From assembly GCF_003063455.1 (NCBI RefSeq), contig NZ_NESN01000002.1, positions 248,001-312,000 on the forward strand: a stretch of 64,000 nt of DNA, written 5' to 3'. Shown here piece by piece: positions 53,946-62,936 of this stretch. A model generated the notes under the pieces. The model saw nothing but the letters and a program-made list of their open reading frames with translations. It was not told the origin of the DNA and made no database searches. Positions within the stretch are counted from its first letter, which is position 1. The number at the start of each line of letters is the position of its first letter. The DNA comes from Limnohabitans parvus II-B4. GTDB taxonomy: Bacteria > Pseudomonadota > Gammaproteobacteria > Burkholderiales > Burkholderiaceae_C. The translations under genes were made by a program, and so were the position numbers.

Positions 53946-54859
53946 TGACTCCGTCTCCCTTGTCTGCCTCGTTTGCCAAAGCCCTGGAGGCCGCGCACGA
54001 CGCTGCCGGATCGCAAAACAACCCGGCCAGCACACTGTATGTCGTGGCGACACCGATTGGCAACCTCGCCGACATCAGCCTGCGTGCGCTGCATGTGCTG
54101 GCCAAGGTCGACGCCGTGGCCTGCGAAGACACACGCCACACCCAACAACTGTTGCGGGCCTATGGCCTGGACCGCCCCGGCTCACAGCTGCTGGCGGTGC
54201 ACCAGCACAACGAAGCCGAGGCGGCACAAACCGTGATCGCCCGTTTGGCGCAAGGTGAACGCGTGGCCTACGTGAGCGATGCAGGCACCCCGGCCATCAG
54301 CGATCCGGGCGCACGGCTGGTGGCCGCCGTCAGGCAAGCGAGTTACCGCGTGCTGCCCTTGCCGGGCGCCAGCAGTGTGACCACCGCACTCAGTGCATCG
54401 GGCATGACGGGTGAAGATGGTTTTGTGTTTTCAGGCTTTTTGCCGAGCAAATCGGGTGAACGCGAGCGCGCCGTGCAGGCCCTGGCTCAAGAAAGCCGGG
54501 CCGTGGTGCTGCTGGAAGCGCCGCACCGCATCGAGGCTTTGGCACAAGCGCTGTCGGTGCTCGGTGAGCGCCGCATCACCGTGGGGCGCGAGTTGACCAA
54601 GCAATTTGAACAAATTGAAACCGTCACGGCACAGGCTTTGCCTGGCTGGCTGGCCGAAAAGCCAGACCGCCAGCGCGGTGAATTTGTGCTGGTGCTGCAC
54701 GATGCGCCAGTGGCTGAATCCACAGGCGAAGGCTTGCGCGTGTTGCAACTGCTGCTGCCTGAATTGCCCCTGAAAACCGCCGTCAAACTCGCAGCCGAAA
54801 TCACGGGGAAATCCAAAAACGAGCTGTATGACAAGGCTCTGGCCCTGAAGAAAGCCTGA
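53945..54859 (+). CDS. rsmI: 16S rRNA 2'-O-methyltransferase RsmI
   Basis: The 304-residue enzyme methylates the 2'-O of C1402 in 16S rRNA. The blocks LYVVATPIGNLADISLRALHVL, ACEDTRHTQQLL, AYVSDAGTPAISDPGARLV, LPLPGASSVTTALSASG, FLPSKSGERE, EAPHRI and VGRELTKQFE are typical. The start is TTG at 53945, with GAGGA about seven bases upstream. The resulting 30-residue N-terminal extension is consistent with those I recall for Burkholderiales RsmI. It diverges from yraN with overlapping start codons. Confidence 0.93.
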   Translation: MTPSPLSASFAKALEAAHDAAGSQNNPASTLYVVATPIGNLADISLRALHVLAKVDAVACEDTRHTQQLLRAYGLDRPGSQLLAVHQHNEAEAAQTVIARLAQGERVAYVSDAGTPAISDPGARLVAAVRQASYRVLPLPGASSVTTALSASGMTGEDGFVFSGFLPSKSGERERAVQALAQESRAVVLLEAPHRIEALAQALSVLGERRITVGRELTKQFEQIETVTAQALPGWLAEKPDRQRGEFVLVLHDAPVAESTGEGLRVLQLLLPELPLKTAVKLAAEITGKSKNELYDKALALKKA

Positions 54860-54873
54860 CCCCGCCTCAGTCG

Positions 54874-55797
54874 TCAGCGCCTGCGCAAACCCAGCCACAT
54901 GACGGTGGCCACCACCACCAAGGCACCGACCAGCTGCATCAGGGCAATCGACTGCCCCAGCACAGCCCAAGCCAGCACCAGGGCAAACACCGGCTCCACA
55001 TTCATAATGGCCGAGTTGCCCACCACACCCAGCTTGGGCAACACGGTGAACATGATGGTGAAGGCGGTTCCATACAAAAAGGTGAGTGCCCCCAAGCCCC
55101 ACCAGCCCGCCGTCGCCGTGGGCAAATGAAAGCCACTTTGGGTAGATGCCACCACGGCAGCCAGCACGGCAACAGTGGTCATGGTGGTGAATGTGCGCAG
55201 ACGGCCATCCACATCAGCCGCCTCATGTTGGGTGATGACCAGCGCCAAACCAAATGTGGCGGATGCGGCCAGTGCAAAGGCCACACCGGCACCAATCTGC
55301 CCCCATTGCTGCGCAGCACCCAGCCCTGAAGCGGCACCCAGCACATCCAGCGCCAAAGCCAACCCCAACAGCATCACGGGCATGGCCAACAAAACGGCAC
55401 GCTCCGGACGATGGCCATACAAGACCCGCGCCCAGAACGCCGTGAGCAATGGATAGGTGTTGAACGCCAGCAACGCCAAAGCCACTGGCAGTCGGGCGAC
55501 CGATGAATACAGACAAACGCTTTGCACGGCGATCAATGCGCCAATCAGCAGAAGGTTTTTTTGGTGCCGCCCCGACAGCTGGAGCGACACTTTTTGTTGC
55601 CAAAGAATCAAGGCCACCACAAAGGCCGTGACACTGCTGCGAAAGGTGACTGCGGTCACCACGTCGACGCCATGGTTGAAAGCCGTGCGGGCTGCAACAT
55701 GGTTGGCACCCATCATCAGGGCGATCAACAGCAGCGTCAGGAACCCCGTGAGGCTCAGGCGGGAAAAGGAAGCGGGGGGAGTGGGGTGAGACGACAT
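54874..55797 (-). CDS. EamA/DMT-family transporter
   Basis: The 307-residue membrane protein has ten hydrophobic helices in two EamA repeats (LTGFLTLLLIALMMGANHVAARTAFNHGV... and AATSTQSGFHLPTATAGWWGLGALTFLYGTAFTIMFTV...). It is a drug/metabolite-type transporter, probably exporting an amino acid or metabolite. The substrate is unknown. It converges on rsmI with 14 bases between. Confidence 0.9.
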   Translation of the reverse strand: MSSHPTPPASFSRLSLTGFLTLLLIALMMGANHVAARTAFNHGVDVVTAVTFRSSVTAFVVALILWQQKVSLQLSGRHQKNLLLIGALIAVQSVCLYSSVARLPVALALLAFNTYPLLTAFWARVLYGHRPERAVLLAMPVMLLGLALALDVLGAASGLGAAQQWGQIGAGVAFALAASATFGLALVITQHEAADVDGRLRTFTTMTTVAVLAAVVASTQSGFHLPTATAGWWGLGALTFLYGTAFTIMFTVLPKLGVVGNSAIMNVEPVFALVLAWAVLGQSIALMQLVGALVVVATVMWLGLRRR

Positions 55798-55860
55798 GGG
55801 GGCAATTTAACGCCCCATTCGCCTAGGAGATGACAAGAAAGCGACTGGTGACCTGAAGGC

Positions 55861-56022
55861 TCAGGCACCGGCCCACTCGTTGGAAGCACGTTTGTTTTTG
55901 AATCGCTGAGCGCGGGCCATGGCCTCATTGATGTCGTCCTGCTCAATGTCTTGAACCGTTTTGAAATACAAAACGCCGAGACCCAACATCAAAATAATCG
56001 CAAAAACTGTCAGCATCAACAT
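55861..56022 (-). CDS. Small single-pass membrane protein (53 residues)
   Basis: A short reading frame with a good ribosome site (AAAAGGAATTAAC before ATG at 56022, spacing about seven) encodes 53 residues. The N-terminal half is a predicted membrane helix (MLMLTVFAIILMLGLGVLYF) and the C-terminal half is hydrophilic and charged (KTVQDIEQDDINEAMARAQR, then FKNKRASNEWAGA). I do not recognise the family. It sits alone between the EamA gene and a PanE-like gene, with clean A/T-rich leader sequence. It may be a small regulatory or assembly protein. Expression is unproven. Confidence 0.65.
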   Translation of the reverse strand: MLMLTVFAIILMLGLGVLYFKTVQDIEQDDINEAMARAQRFKNKRASNEWAGA

Positions 56023-56131
56023 GTTAATTCCTTTTAATACCGAAGTACTTAAATTTGTCCGTTGGTGCGATTATGAGAGAAAATTCCCAGCAGGGTTGTT
56101 AAAAATTGTTAGATGTCTCGGCATTGGCGAT

Positions 56132-57148
56132 TCAATCGGTCACCCCATACAGCCCACGGCCCTGCGCATGCAGACGGCTGAGCCCCAGCAAAGCATCGGT
56201 GAACGGTGTGGCGACATGGGTCAGCTGCCCCAATTCGCGAACGGCACTGACCAAAGCGTCCAGTTCGACGGGCTTGCCGGCGTCCACGTCTTGCAGCATA
56301 GAGGTCCGGAATGCGCCCAGTTTCCGGGTCACCGCATGGCGGTCCTCGGGTTGCTGGTCGATGGGGATGCCGATTTTTTCGCCAATCGCTTTGGCTTCGA
56401 GCATGACGCTGGAAATGAATTGGCGCACCAAAGGGTCGTCCATGATGCGGTCCGTGGTCGCACCCGTGATGGCGCTGATGGGGTTCACGGTCATGTTGCC
56501 CCAAAGTTTGTACCAGATGTCTTTCTGGATTTGCGCCGAAACACTGGCGTTGAAGCCCGCCTTTTGCAGCAGCGCATGCAAGGCCTGCACCCGCGCAGTG
56601 GCCTGCCCGGAAGGCTCGCCCACAATGAGTCCATCACCAAAGTGGTGGCGGATCACGCCCGGCGAATCGACTGAACAGCTTGCATGCACCACGCAGCCCA
56701 CGATGTGCGTCGCGGGCAAGGCCAGGGCAATCGCGCCTTGAGGGTCCACCGTGGCGAGCGAGCGGCCCGCCACCGGCCCCCCAAAACCTTGCAAAAACCA
56801 CCAAGGCACACCGTTCATGGCGGTCAGCACCACGGTGTCCGGACCGATCAGGGGACCGACTTGCGCCGCCACCGAGGCCAATGCAGGCGCTTTGACCGAG
56901 ATCACCACCAAGTCCTGCACACCCAAAGCGGCTGCGGCGTTGGATGCGGTCACAGGCAGGGTGTGCAGCTCGCCCCCTTGGTGAAGTTGAAGGCCGTGGG
57001 CTTGCAAGGCGGCAAGCGTGTCGCCACGGGCAAGCACACTGACCTGCGCCCCGGCTCGCGCCAAGTGCACACCCATCCAGCCGCCGATGGCACCTGCGCC
57101 AACAATGGCAATTTTGTTAAATGTCATTGGGTTGTTCATCAAGCTCAT
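56132..57148 (-). CDS. Ketopantoate reductase-like protein (PanE/ApbA family)
   Basis: The 338-residue protein has an N-terminal Rossmann motif (KIAIVGAGAIGGWMGVHLARAGAQVSVLARG) and the PanE C-terminal domain with DIWYKLWGNMTVNPISAITGATTDRIM. The family reduces ketopantoate or other 2-oxoacids with NADPH. Several starts are possible; the ATG at 57148 is listed because it overlaps the aldolase stop (ATGA), with alternatives at 57139 and 57127. A true PanE role in pantothenate synthesis is not shown; the neighbour is an aldolase, so a catabolic reductase is equally likely. Confidence 0.82.
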   Translation of the reverse strand: MSLMNNPMTFNKIAIVGAGAIGGWMGVHLARAGAQVSVLARGDTLAALQAHGLQLHQGGELHTLPVTASNAAAALGVQDLVVISVKAPALASVAAQVGPLIGPDTVVLTAMNGVPWWFLQGFGGPVAGRSLATVDPQGAIALALPATHIVGCVVHASCSVDSPGVIRHHFGDGLIVGEPSGQATARVQALHALLQKAGFNASVSAQIQKDIWYKLWGNMTVNPISAITGATTDRIMDDPLVRQFISSVMLEAKAIGEKIGIPIDQQPEDRHAVTRKLGAFRTSMLQDVDAGKPVELDALVSAVRELGQLTHVATPFTDALLGLSRLHAQGRGLYGVTD

Positions 57149-57936
57149 GCGCGCCAGCCTGTGTCTTGTTTGTCCATCCGGCGCACCAGCGCCTCGAACA
57201 CGTCTTGCCCTGCCCCGTGGTTCGGGTTGAACTGCAAGGCATCGCGGGTGCATTTGGCCGCAATCGCCTCGGGCACCGGAATCGGCGCACCCATGCTTTG
57301 CGTGGCCAACTGGATTTCGCAGGCGCGTTGCAGCGTCCACAAAATTGCAAAGGTCTGCGGCAGCGTTTGCCCCCAGGCCAGCAAGCCGTGGTTGCGCAAG
57401 ATCACCGCAGGCTTATTGCCAATGCTTTGCAGCACACGCGGGCCCTCTTCGGCGTGGATGGTGATGCCCTCGAAGTCGTGGTAGGCCACCATGCCGTGCA
57501 GCTGGGCCGAATAGAAATTGCTTTGCGACAGGCCGTCTTGCAAGCAGGCCACCGCCACGCCCGCCGTGGTGTGGGTGTGCATCACGCAATGCGCGCCGTC
57601 CATGCCACCGTGCAGCGTGGCATGCACCACGAACCCGGCCGGGTTGACCTTGTAGGGCGAACCGTCCAGCACCTCGCCTTGCAGGTTGATTTTGACCAGG
57701 TTGCTGGCCGTGACCTCGCTGTAATGCAGGCCAAAGGGGTTGATTAAAAACTGCTTATCACCCCCGGTCACGCTGTCGGGCAGGCGCACGGTGATGTGGT
57801 TGTAGATCATCTCGGTCCAGCCGAGCATGGCGAACACGCGGTAGCAAGCCGCCAGCTGCAGCCGCGCCTGCCATTCGTCTGGGTGGACACGTGCTTGCAA
57901 AGATGGCACCACGGGTTGGGGAGTGGGGAACATCAT
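57145..57936 (-). CDS. Class II aldolase/adducin family protein
   Basis: The 263-residue protein has the class II aldolase fold with metal-ligand histidines in CVMHTHTTAGVAVACL and RNHGLLAWGQ. MIYNHITVRLPDSVTGGDKQFLINPFGLHYSEVTASNLVKI matches the group that includes fuculose/ribulose-phosphate aldolases and their non-sugar relatives. The substrate is unknown. It is followed by the PanE-like gene with a four-base overlap and lies downstream of the hpa operon, so the pair may handle a product of it or be separate. Confidence 0.87.
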   Translation of the reverse strand: MMFPTPQPVVPSLQARVHPDEWQARLQLAACYRVFAMLGWTEMIYNHITVRLPDSVTGGDKQFLINPFGLHYSEVTASNLVKINLQGEVLDGSPYKVNPAGFVVHATLHGGMDGAHCVMHTHTTAGVAVACLQDGLSQSNFYSAQLHGMVAYHDFEGITIHAEEGPRVLQSIGNKPAVILRNHGLLAWGQTLPQTFAILWTLQRACEIQLATQSMGAPIPVPEAIAAKCTRDALQFNPNHGAGQDVFEALVRRMDKQDTGWRA

Positions 57937-58015
57937 GATCTCCTATCAATTGACTGTTGGTTTTTATGTGGGAGAGAGCCACCGCAGGGAAACAGGGGGC
58001 CTGGTCCATCGTCGG

Positions 58016-58831
58016 TCAATATGTCGCACCTTTAGCGGGGGCGATGGCGGTGACCTCGGCTTTGAAGTGCGCGGCCAGATCGGTGGTCTGGCGCATCAAG
58101 ATTTGCGTGTCCAGGCCCACCGCCACGAACACCGCACCCAGCTGCAGGTACTGAGCGGCCAATTGACGATCCGGCGTGAGGATGCCGGGGGCCTTGCCCG
58201 CTTGGAGGATGCGGGCAATCGCATCGGCAATCGCGGCCTGCACATCGGGGTGCGCGGCATTGCCCACATGGCCCATGCTGGCCGAGAGGTCGGCCGGGCC
58301 GATGAACACACCGTCCACACCGGGCGTGGCAGCGATTGCGTCGAGGTTTTTCAGCGCATCGAGCGACTCGACTTGCACCAGCAGGCACACCTCTTCGTTG
58401 GCGCGCTGGAAATAGTCGGTGTAGTGGCCCCAGCGCGACGCACGGGCGCCTGCCATGCCGCGCACCCCGCCTTGGCCATCGTCCTGCGGGTAGCGCATGG
58501 CTTGCACCAGCTGGGCCGCCTGCTCGGGCGTGTCGACCATGGGCACCAGGATGTTCTGCGCGCCCAGGTCCAAATACTGTTTGATGAGCGCCGTGTCACC
58601 CACGGGCACGCGGCACACCGCATGGCTGCCCGGGTAAGCGGCGAGCGTCTTGAGCTGAGCCATGATGCTGCTCAGGTTGTTGGGTGAATGTTCGCCGTCG
58701 ATGACCAGCCAGTCGAAGCCAGCCAGCGCACAGATTTCGGCGCTGTAATCACTGGCCAGGCCCATCCACAGGCCGATCTGGGGGCGTTTGTCTTTGAGGG
58801 CTTGTTTGAACAAATTGCTTGGAGTTTGCAT
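58016..58831 (-). CDS. hpaI: 4-hydroxy-2-oxoheptanedioate aldolase HpaI
   Basis: The 271-residue HpcH/HpaI aldolase cleaves 4-hydroxy-2-oxoheptanedioate to pyruvate and succinic semialdehyde. Visible blocks are QIGLWMGLASDYSAEICALAGFDWLVIDGEHSPNN, RVPVGDTALIKQYLDLGAQNILVPMVDTPEQA, VQVES and GVDGVFIGPADLSASMGHVGN. It follows hpaH after a 143-base gap that holds no gene or recognised hairpin, so it may have a weak separate promoter. It is the last enzyme of the pathway encoded here. Confidence 0.95.
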   Translation of the reverse strand: MQTPSNLFKQALKDKRPQIGLWMGLASDYSAEICALAGFDWLVIDGEHSPNNLSSIMAQLKTLAAYPGSHAVCRVPVGDTALIKQYLDLGAQNILVPMVDTPEQAAQLVQAMRYPQDDGQGGVRGMAGARASRWGHYTDYFQRANEEVCLLVQVESLDALKNLDAIAATPGVDGVFIGPADLSASMGHVGNAAHPDVQAAIADAIARILQAGKAPGILTPDRQLAAQYLQLGAVFVAVGLDTQILMRQTTDLAAHFKAEVTAIAPAKGATY

Positions 58832-58974
58832 GATGGTTCCTTGTGTTGTGCCTTCGATGGGGAGGCTGTTCGTGTCCGGCGGGCCTGCCCGGGCTCAGAG
58901 GCGCTTCGCTTTGCCACATCGCCCAGCCAGGCCCGCCAGACCCGACCAGCGTGGGTGTGCGAAGCGTTCTGGTG

Positions 58975-59796
58975 TCAAATGAATCTGAACGCCAACTTGC
59001 CCAGAGGTCCGTAGTCCACGTCAAACACATCACCCACTTTGGCCAGCGCCGGTTTGGTGAACGAGCCCGCCAACACAATTTCGCCCGCTTGCAAGTGTTC
59101 ACCCCAGGGCGCGAGTTTGTTGGCCAACCAGGCGATGCCCACAGCCGGGTGTCCTTGCACGCCCGCAGCGAGACCCGTCTCTTCGACCACGCCGTTTTGT
59201 CGCAGCACCGCGCCGCACCAGGGCAGGTCGGTGGTCAAGGGGGCAACCCGCTTGGCCCCGAGCACAATGCCCGCGTTGGCGGCGTTGTCGCTGATGGTGT
59301 CGTACACCTTGCGCATGACTTTGGTGTGGCGGTCAAACTGCTCGATACGCGAGTCGATGATCTCGATGGCAGGGGTCACGTAGTCGGTCGCCTCCAGCAC
59401 CTGCTGCACGGTCACGTTGGGGCCGCGCAGTTCTTTTTTGAGGATGAAGGCCAGCTCCACTTCCACACGGGGCGCGATGAAATGGGCATGTGGAATGTCC
59501 AGCACCTGGCCCGGCGTGCAGTCGTAGCGCATGTTGTCCAGCAGCGTGCCGTAGTCGGGCTCGTCGATCTGGCTGGAGACTTGCATGGCGCGGCTGGTGA
59601 GGCCGATCTTGTGGCCGATCATGGTGCGCCCCTCGGCGAACTTGATCTGCATCCAGGCGCGGTTGATGCGGTAGCCGTCTTCGATCGTCATGCCCGGATA
59701 GCGCTTGGAAAAGTGCTCGATCTGCACACGGGATTTTTCGGACTGATTGAGCTCGTGCGCGAGCTGCTGGATCTGGTCTTCGGTGAACACGGACAT
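58975..59796 (-). CDS. hpaH: 2-oxo-hept-4-ene-1,7-dioate hydratase HpaH
   Basis: The 273-residue protein hydrates 2-oxohept-4-ene-1,7-dioate. The blocks [69 protein letters not shown] and [13 protein letters not shown], then DFGTKRVAP-type loop and VLAGSFTKP are those of HpaH/MhpD hydratases. It starts three bases after the hpaF stop. Confidence 0.95.
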   Translation of the reverse strand: MSVFTEDQIQQLAHELNQSEKSRVQIEHFSKRYPGMTIEDGYRINRAWMQIKFAEGRTMIGHKIGLTSRAMQVSSQIDEPDYGTLLDNMRYDCTPGQVLDIPHAHFIAPRVEVELAFILKKELRGPNVTVQQVLEATDYVTPAIEIIDSRIEQFDRHTKVMRKVYDTISDNAANAGIVLGAKRVAPLTTDLPWCGAVLRQNGVVEETGLAAGVQGHPAVGIAWLANKLAPWGEHLQAGEIVLAGSFTKPALAKVGDVFDVDYGPLGKLAFRFI

Positions 59797-59799
59797 GGC

Positions 59800-60231
59800 T
59801 CAAACCTTGTTGAAAAGTGGATGCAGATTGCTGTGCTTGGCGTCAAACACCTCGGGGCCGACATCGACCTGCAGCGTGATGCCGATGTGGCGCTGCGCCA
59901 TCACGGGCGCGAAAAAGGCTTTGGCTACTTCGAGCAAAGTCTGCCCAGCGCCTTGCTGGGTGGCCTCGCTGCGGCCACGGCCCATGCGCAGGTTCAGGTA
60001 CACAAAAGCGTAGTCACCTGTGCCACCCGCCGCCTGGCCTGCTGCACCGCCATCGGCCACGGCGTAGTGCGGTGCCGGGTAGGCCAGCACACGCGTGCCA
60101 CCTGTGGGGAAGACTTGCTTGCCTTCCTCGTCCTGCACGGTGAGCATGGCGTCCGCCATCTGGCGGCACAGCGTGGTCATGTGGACTTCAGCGTCTAGCT
60201 GACCGGTGTAGAGGATCACAAGATGGGGCAT
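59800..60231 (-). CDS. hpaF: 5-carboxymethyl-2-hydroxymuconate isomerase HpaF
   Basis: The 143-residue protein belongs to the tautomerase superfamily, with the catalytic proline at position 2 exposed after Met removal (MPHLVILYTGQLD). It isomerises 5-carboxymethyl-2-hydroxymuconate. It keeps the family block DYAFVYLNLRMGRGRS and the ending HSNLHPLFNKV. It is longer than the E. coli protein (about 126) because of a loop near 50-75. A repeat-filled 134-base gap separates it from hpaD. Confidence 0.9.
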   Translation of the reverse strand: MPHLVILYTGQLDAEVHMTTLCRQMADAMLTVQDEEGKQVFPTGGTRVLAYPAPHYAVADGGAAGQAAGGTGDYAFVYLNLRMGRGRSEATQQGAGQTLLEVAKAFFAPVMAQRHIGITLQVDVGPEVFDAKHSNLHPLFNKV

Positions 60232-60267
60232 GGTGGGCCTTCTGACTTTGTCGTTGAAGCTTCAAAT

Positions 60268-60342
60268 TTGTCATCCTCGGGCTTGACCCGAGGATCCATG
60301 GTGAACCGAAGATGGATCCCGGATCCAGTCCGGGATGACAAG
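60268..60342. repeat. Paired hairpin repeat (REP-like) between hpaD and hpaF
   Basis: TTGTCATCCTCGGGCTTGACCCGAGGATCCATGG (60268-60301) is followed by its inverted relative ATGGATCCCGGATCCAGTCCGGGATGACAAGG (60312-60342). Stems are CCTCGGG / CCCGAGG and ATCCCGGA / TCCGGGAT. Confidence 0.92.
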
Positions 60343-60365
60343 GAGAGACATCCCGCTGGCTCATT

Positions 60366-61292
60366 TCACAGCCTGGTGCTCACCGCCGTGTAACCCTCGA
60401 CATGGCTGGCCACGGCCTCGGGCACTTTGGAGCCGTCCTGCGGTGTGACTTCAAAAATCGCGTTGAGCTGGCCCGTGCCGCTGGCGCCGAAGTACGGCGT
60501 CACCATGTCCACGCCGCCGTCATACCCCGTCCAGCCCAAAGCGCCCATCAGCATGGCGGTGTCGTGCATGAAGCCTTCGCCGTGGCCTTTGCTGGCGTAC
60601 TCGGGCAGCATCTCGCAAAACGCCTTCCATTCGCGGTTGCCCCACATCTGCAGGACCTGTTTGTCGAGCTGCTCCAGAAACGGGCTCCAGATCTTGTGGG
60701 CAAACTCCGGGGCCAAACCGTTTTGTGCAAAGCGGTGTGAGAGCGAGCCGCTGGCCAGAAAGGCCACCTTGCCGTCGTAATGCTTTTCCACCGCCTCGCG
60801 CATGGCCCAGCCCAGGCGGGCACTGTCGTTCAGGTAATGCACCATGCACAAAGCCGACACCGAGACCACCTTGAAGTGCTGGTCTTCGTTCATGTAGCGC
60901 AGCGGCACGAGCGTGCCGTATTCCGGGTCGAGCGTGGTGTTGTCGTGCGCCAGGGTTTCTACCCCGTGCTCGTTGGCCACTTTGGCCAGCAGGTGGCCCA
61001 ACTCGGGATTGCCCGGTGACTCGAAAGCCATGTGGTTGATGAAGTGCGGCAACTCGTTGCTGGTGTAGCTGCCTTTGAAGTGCGGCGCGCAGTTGATGTG
61101 GTAATTCGCGTTGACCAACCAGTGCGTGTCGAACACTACCAGCGTGTCCACCCCCAAGGCGCGGCAGCGGCGGCTGATCTCTTTGTGACCATCGATGGCG
61201 CTTTGCCGCGTGCCAAAACGTGGCCCCGGGATTTCGCTCAGGTACATGCTGGGCACGTGGGTGATTTTGGCGGCCAATGCGAGCTTACCCAT
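60366..61292 (-). CDS. hpaD: 3,4-dihydroxyphenylacetate 2,3-dioxygenase HpaD
   Basis: The 308-residue enzyme performs the extradiol ring opening of homoprotocatechuate. It belongs to the LigB-type Fe(II) family and is nearly identical in layout to E. coli HpaD: MGKLALAAKITHVPSMYLSEIPGPRFGTRQSAIDGHKEISRRC, VVFDTHWLVNANYHINC, GSYTSNELPHFI, EYGTLVPLRYMNED and LASGSLSHRF. The ATG at 61292 matches the E. coli start; eight upstream residues from a TTG are rejected. It starts 36 bases after hpaE stops. Confidence 0.97.
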   Translation of the reverse strand: MGKLALAAKITHVPSMYLSEIPGPRFGTRQSAIDGHKEISRRCRALGVDTLVVFDTHWLVNANYHINCAPHFKGSYTSNELPHFINHMAFESPGNPELGHLLAKVANEHGVETLAHDNTTLDPEYGTLVPLRYMNEDQHFKVVSVSALCMVHYLNDSARLGWAMREAVEKHYDGKVAFLASGSLSHRFAQNGLAPEFAHKIWSPFLEQLDKQVLQMWGNREWKAFCEMLPEYASKGHGEGFMHDTAMLMGALGWTGYDGGVDMVTPYFGASGTGQLNAIFEVTPQDGSKVPEAVASHVEGYTAVSTRL

Positions 61293-61328
61293 GGCGAGCA
61301 CTCCTGGTGTTTTCAAGTTGTCCCATGG

Positions 61329-62798
61329 TCAAACTCCCCAATGCGGAATGTGGTGCGAACCCATTGAGACCGCCACGTTTTTGGGTTCGCAAAACACTTC
61401 GTAGCTCCAGGTGCCGCCTTCGCGCCCCGTGCCGCTGGCTTTGGTGCCGCCAAAGGGTTGGCGCAGATCGCGCACGTTCTGGCTGTTGACGAAGCACATG
61501 CCCGCTTCCACAGCTGCCGCCACGCGGTGGGCCTTGCCCAGGTTCTCGGTCCAAACGTAGCTGGAGAGGCCGTATTCGATGTCGTTGGCTTTTTCAATCG
61601 CGTCGGCTTCGTCTCTGAAGGGAATCAAGCAGGCCACGGGGCCGAAGATTTCTTCTTGGGCGATGCGCATGCGGTTGTCGACATCGGCAAACACCGTAGG
61701 CCAAACGAAGTTGCCGTGCTTCACATGCGCGGGCAGGTCTGCGGCGTAGCCGGGCTGGTCCAGTCCGCCACACAGCATCGTCGCGCCTTCTTTGGGGCCG
61801 AGTTCGATGTAGCTGCGCACTTTGGCCAAGTGCGCTTTGGAGATCATGGGGCCGACGATGGTTTTGTCATCGAGCGGGTCGCCCACGGTGATGCGTTTGG
61901 CCCGCTCGGCGAACTTGGCCGCAAAGTCGGCGTAGATGCTTTGCTGCACCAAGATGCGGCTGCCAGCGGTGCAGCGCTCGCCGTTGTTGCTGAAGATCAT
62001 GAAGATGGCGGCGTCCAGAGCGCGGTCGAGGTCAGCGTCTTCAAAGATCACGAAGGGGCTCTTGCCGCCAAGCTCCATGCTGAACTTCTTGAGGCCCGCG
62101 CTTTGCACGATGCGGTTACCCGTGACGGTGGAGCCGGTGAAGCTGATGGCGCGAACATCGCGGTGCGAGACCAGCGGTTCGCCCGCTACCTTGCCGTAGC
62201 CGTGCACCAGGTTGAGCACGCCAGCGGGCACACCCGCCTCCAGCGCCAGCTCGCCCAGGCGGGCGGCCGTCAGGGGTGAGAGCTCGCTCATCTTGAGCAC
62301 AGCGGTGTTGCCAAAGGCCAAGCACGGCGCGACCTTCCAGGTGGCGGTCATGAATGGCACATTCCAGGGACTGATGAGCGCGCACACGCCCACCGGATGG
62401 AACAGCGTGTAGTTCAGGTGCGTGGGCGTGGGGTAGGTGTGACCGTCCACACGGGTGCACATCTCGGCAAAGTAGTGGAAGTTGTCGGCCGCACGCGGCA
62501 CCAGCTGTTTGCCGGTCTGGCTGATGGTTTGGCCGCAGTCTTTTGTCTCGGTCTCCGAGATTTCAGGCACATGTTTCGCGATCAGCTCGCCCAGCTTGCG
62601 CATGATCTTGGCGCGCTCGGTGGCAGGCGTGGCGGCCCACTTGGGGAAGGCGGCTTTGGCAGCGGCAACGGCGGCATTGACCTCGGCTTCGCCGCCCGAG
62701 GCGACTTCGGCCAGCACCTCTTGCGTGGCGGGGTTGATGGTTTCAAAGTAGTCGCTGCCCGCGACGCTTTTGCCGTTGATGAGGTGGTCTATTTTCAT
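61329..62798 (-). CDS. hpaE: 5-carboxymethyl-2-hydroxymuconate semialdehyde dehydrogenase HpaE
   Basis: The 489-residue NAD-dependent aldehyde dehydrogenase oxidises the ring-cleavage semialdehyde. It has PWNVPFMTATWKVAPCLAFGN, FTGSTVTGNRIV, MELGGKSPFVIFEDADLDRA and the nucleophile cysteine in NNGERCTAGSRILVQ. Position directly before hpaD matches the E. coli order. It starts 138 bases after hpaG2, across a repeat. Confidence 0.96.
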   Translation of the reverse strand: MKIDHLINGKSVAGSDYFETINPATQEVLAEVASGGEAEVNAAVAAAKAAFPKWAATPATERAKIMRKLGELIAKHVPEISETETKDCGQTISQTGKQLVPRAADNFHYFAEMCTRVDGHTYPTPTHLNYTLFHPVGVCALISPWNVPFMTATWKVAPCLAFGNTAVLKMSELSPLTAARLGELALEAGVPAGVLNLVHGYGKVAGEPLVSHRDVRAISFTGSTVTGNRIVQSAGLKKFSMELGGKSPFVIFEDADLDRALDAAIFMIFSNNGERCTAGSRILVQQSIYADFAAKFAERAKRITVGDPLDDKTIVGPMISKAHLAKVRSYIELGPKEGATMLCGGLDQPGYAADLPAHVKHGNFVWPTVFADVDNRMRIAQEEIFGPVACLIPFRDEADAIEKANDIEYGLSSYVWTENLGKAHRVAAAVEAGMCFVNSQNVRDLRQPFGGTKASGTGREGGTWSYEVFCEPKNVAVSMGSHHIPHWGV

Positions 62799-62830
62799 GT
62801 TCTGTCTCCTGTCGCTGTCGTCATGGCACC

Positions 62831-62905
62831 GTCATTCCCGCGCAGGCGGGAATCCATGCATGCATGGCGCCAACACCATGGATCCCCGCATGCGCGGGGA
62901 TGACG
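62831..62905. repeat. Paired hairpin repeat (REP/dRS3-like) between hpaG2 and hpaE
   Basis: GTCATTCCCGCGCAGGCGGGAATCCATG (62831-62858) contains ATTCCC-N8-GGGAAT exactly (62834-62853). Its inverted partner CATGGATCCCCGCATGCGCGGGGATGACG lies at 62877-62905. The two stems differ from the copies elsewhere in the window. Confidence 0.92.
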
Positions 62906-62936
62906 ATAAGTGGTTTGTCGTCTGTATTCGTCATGT

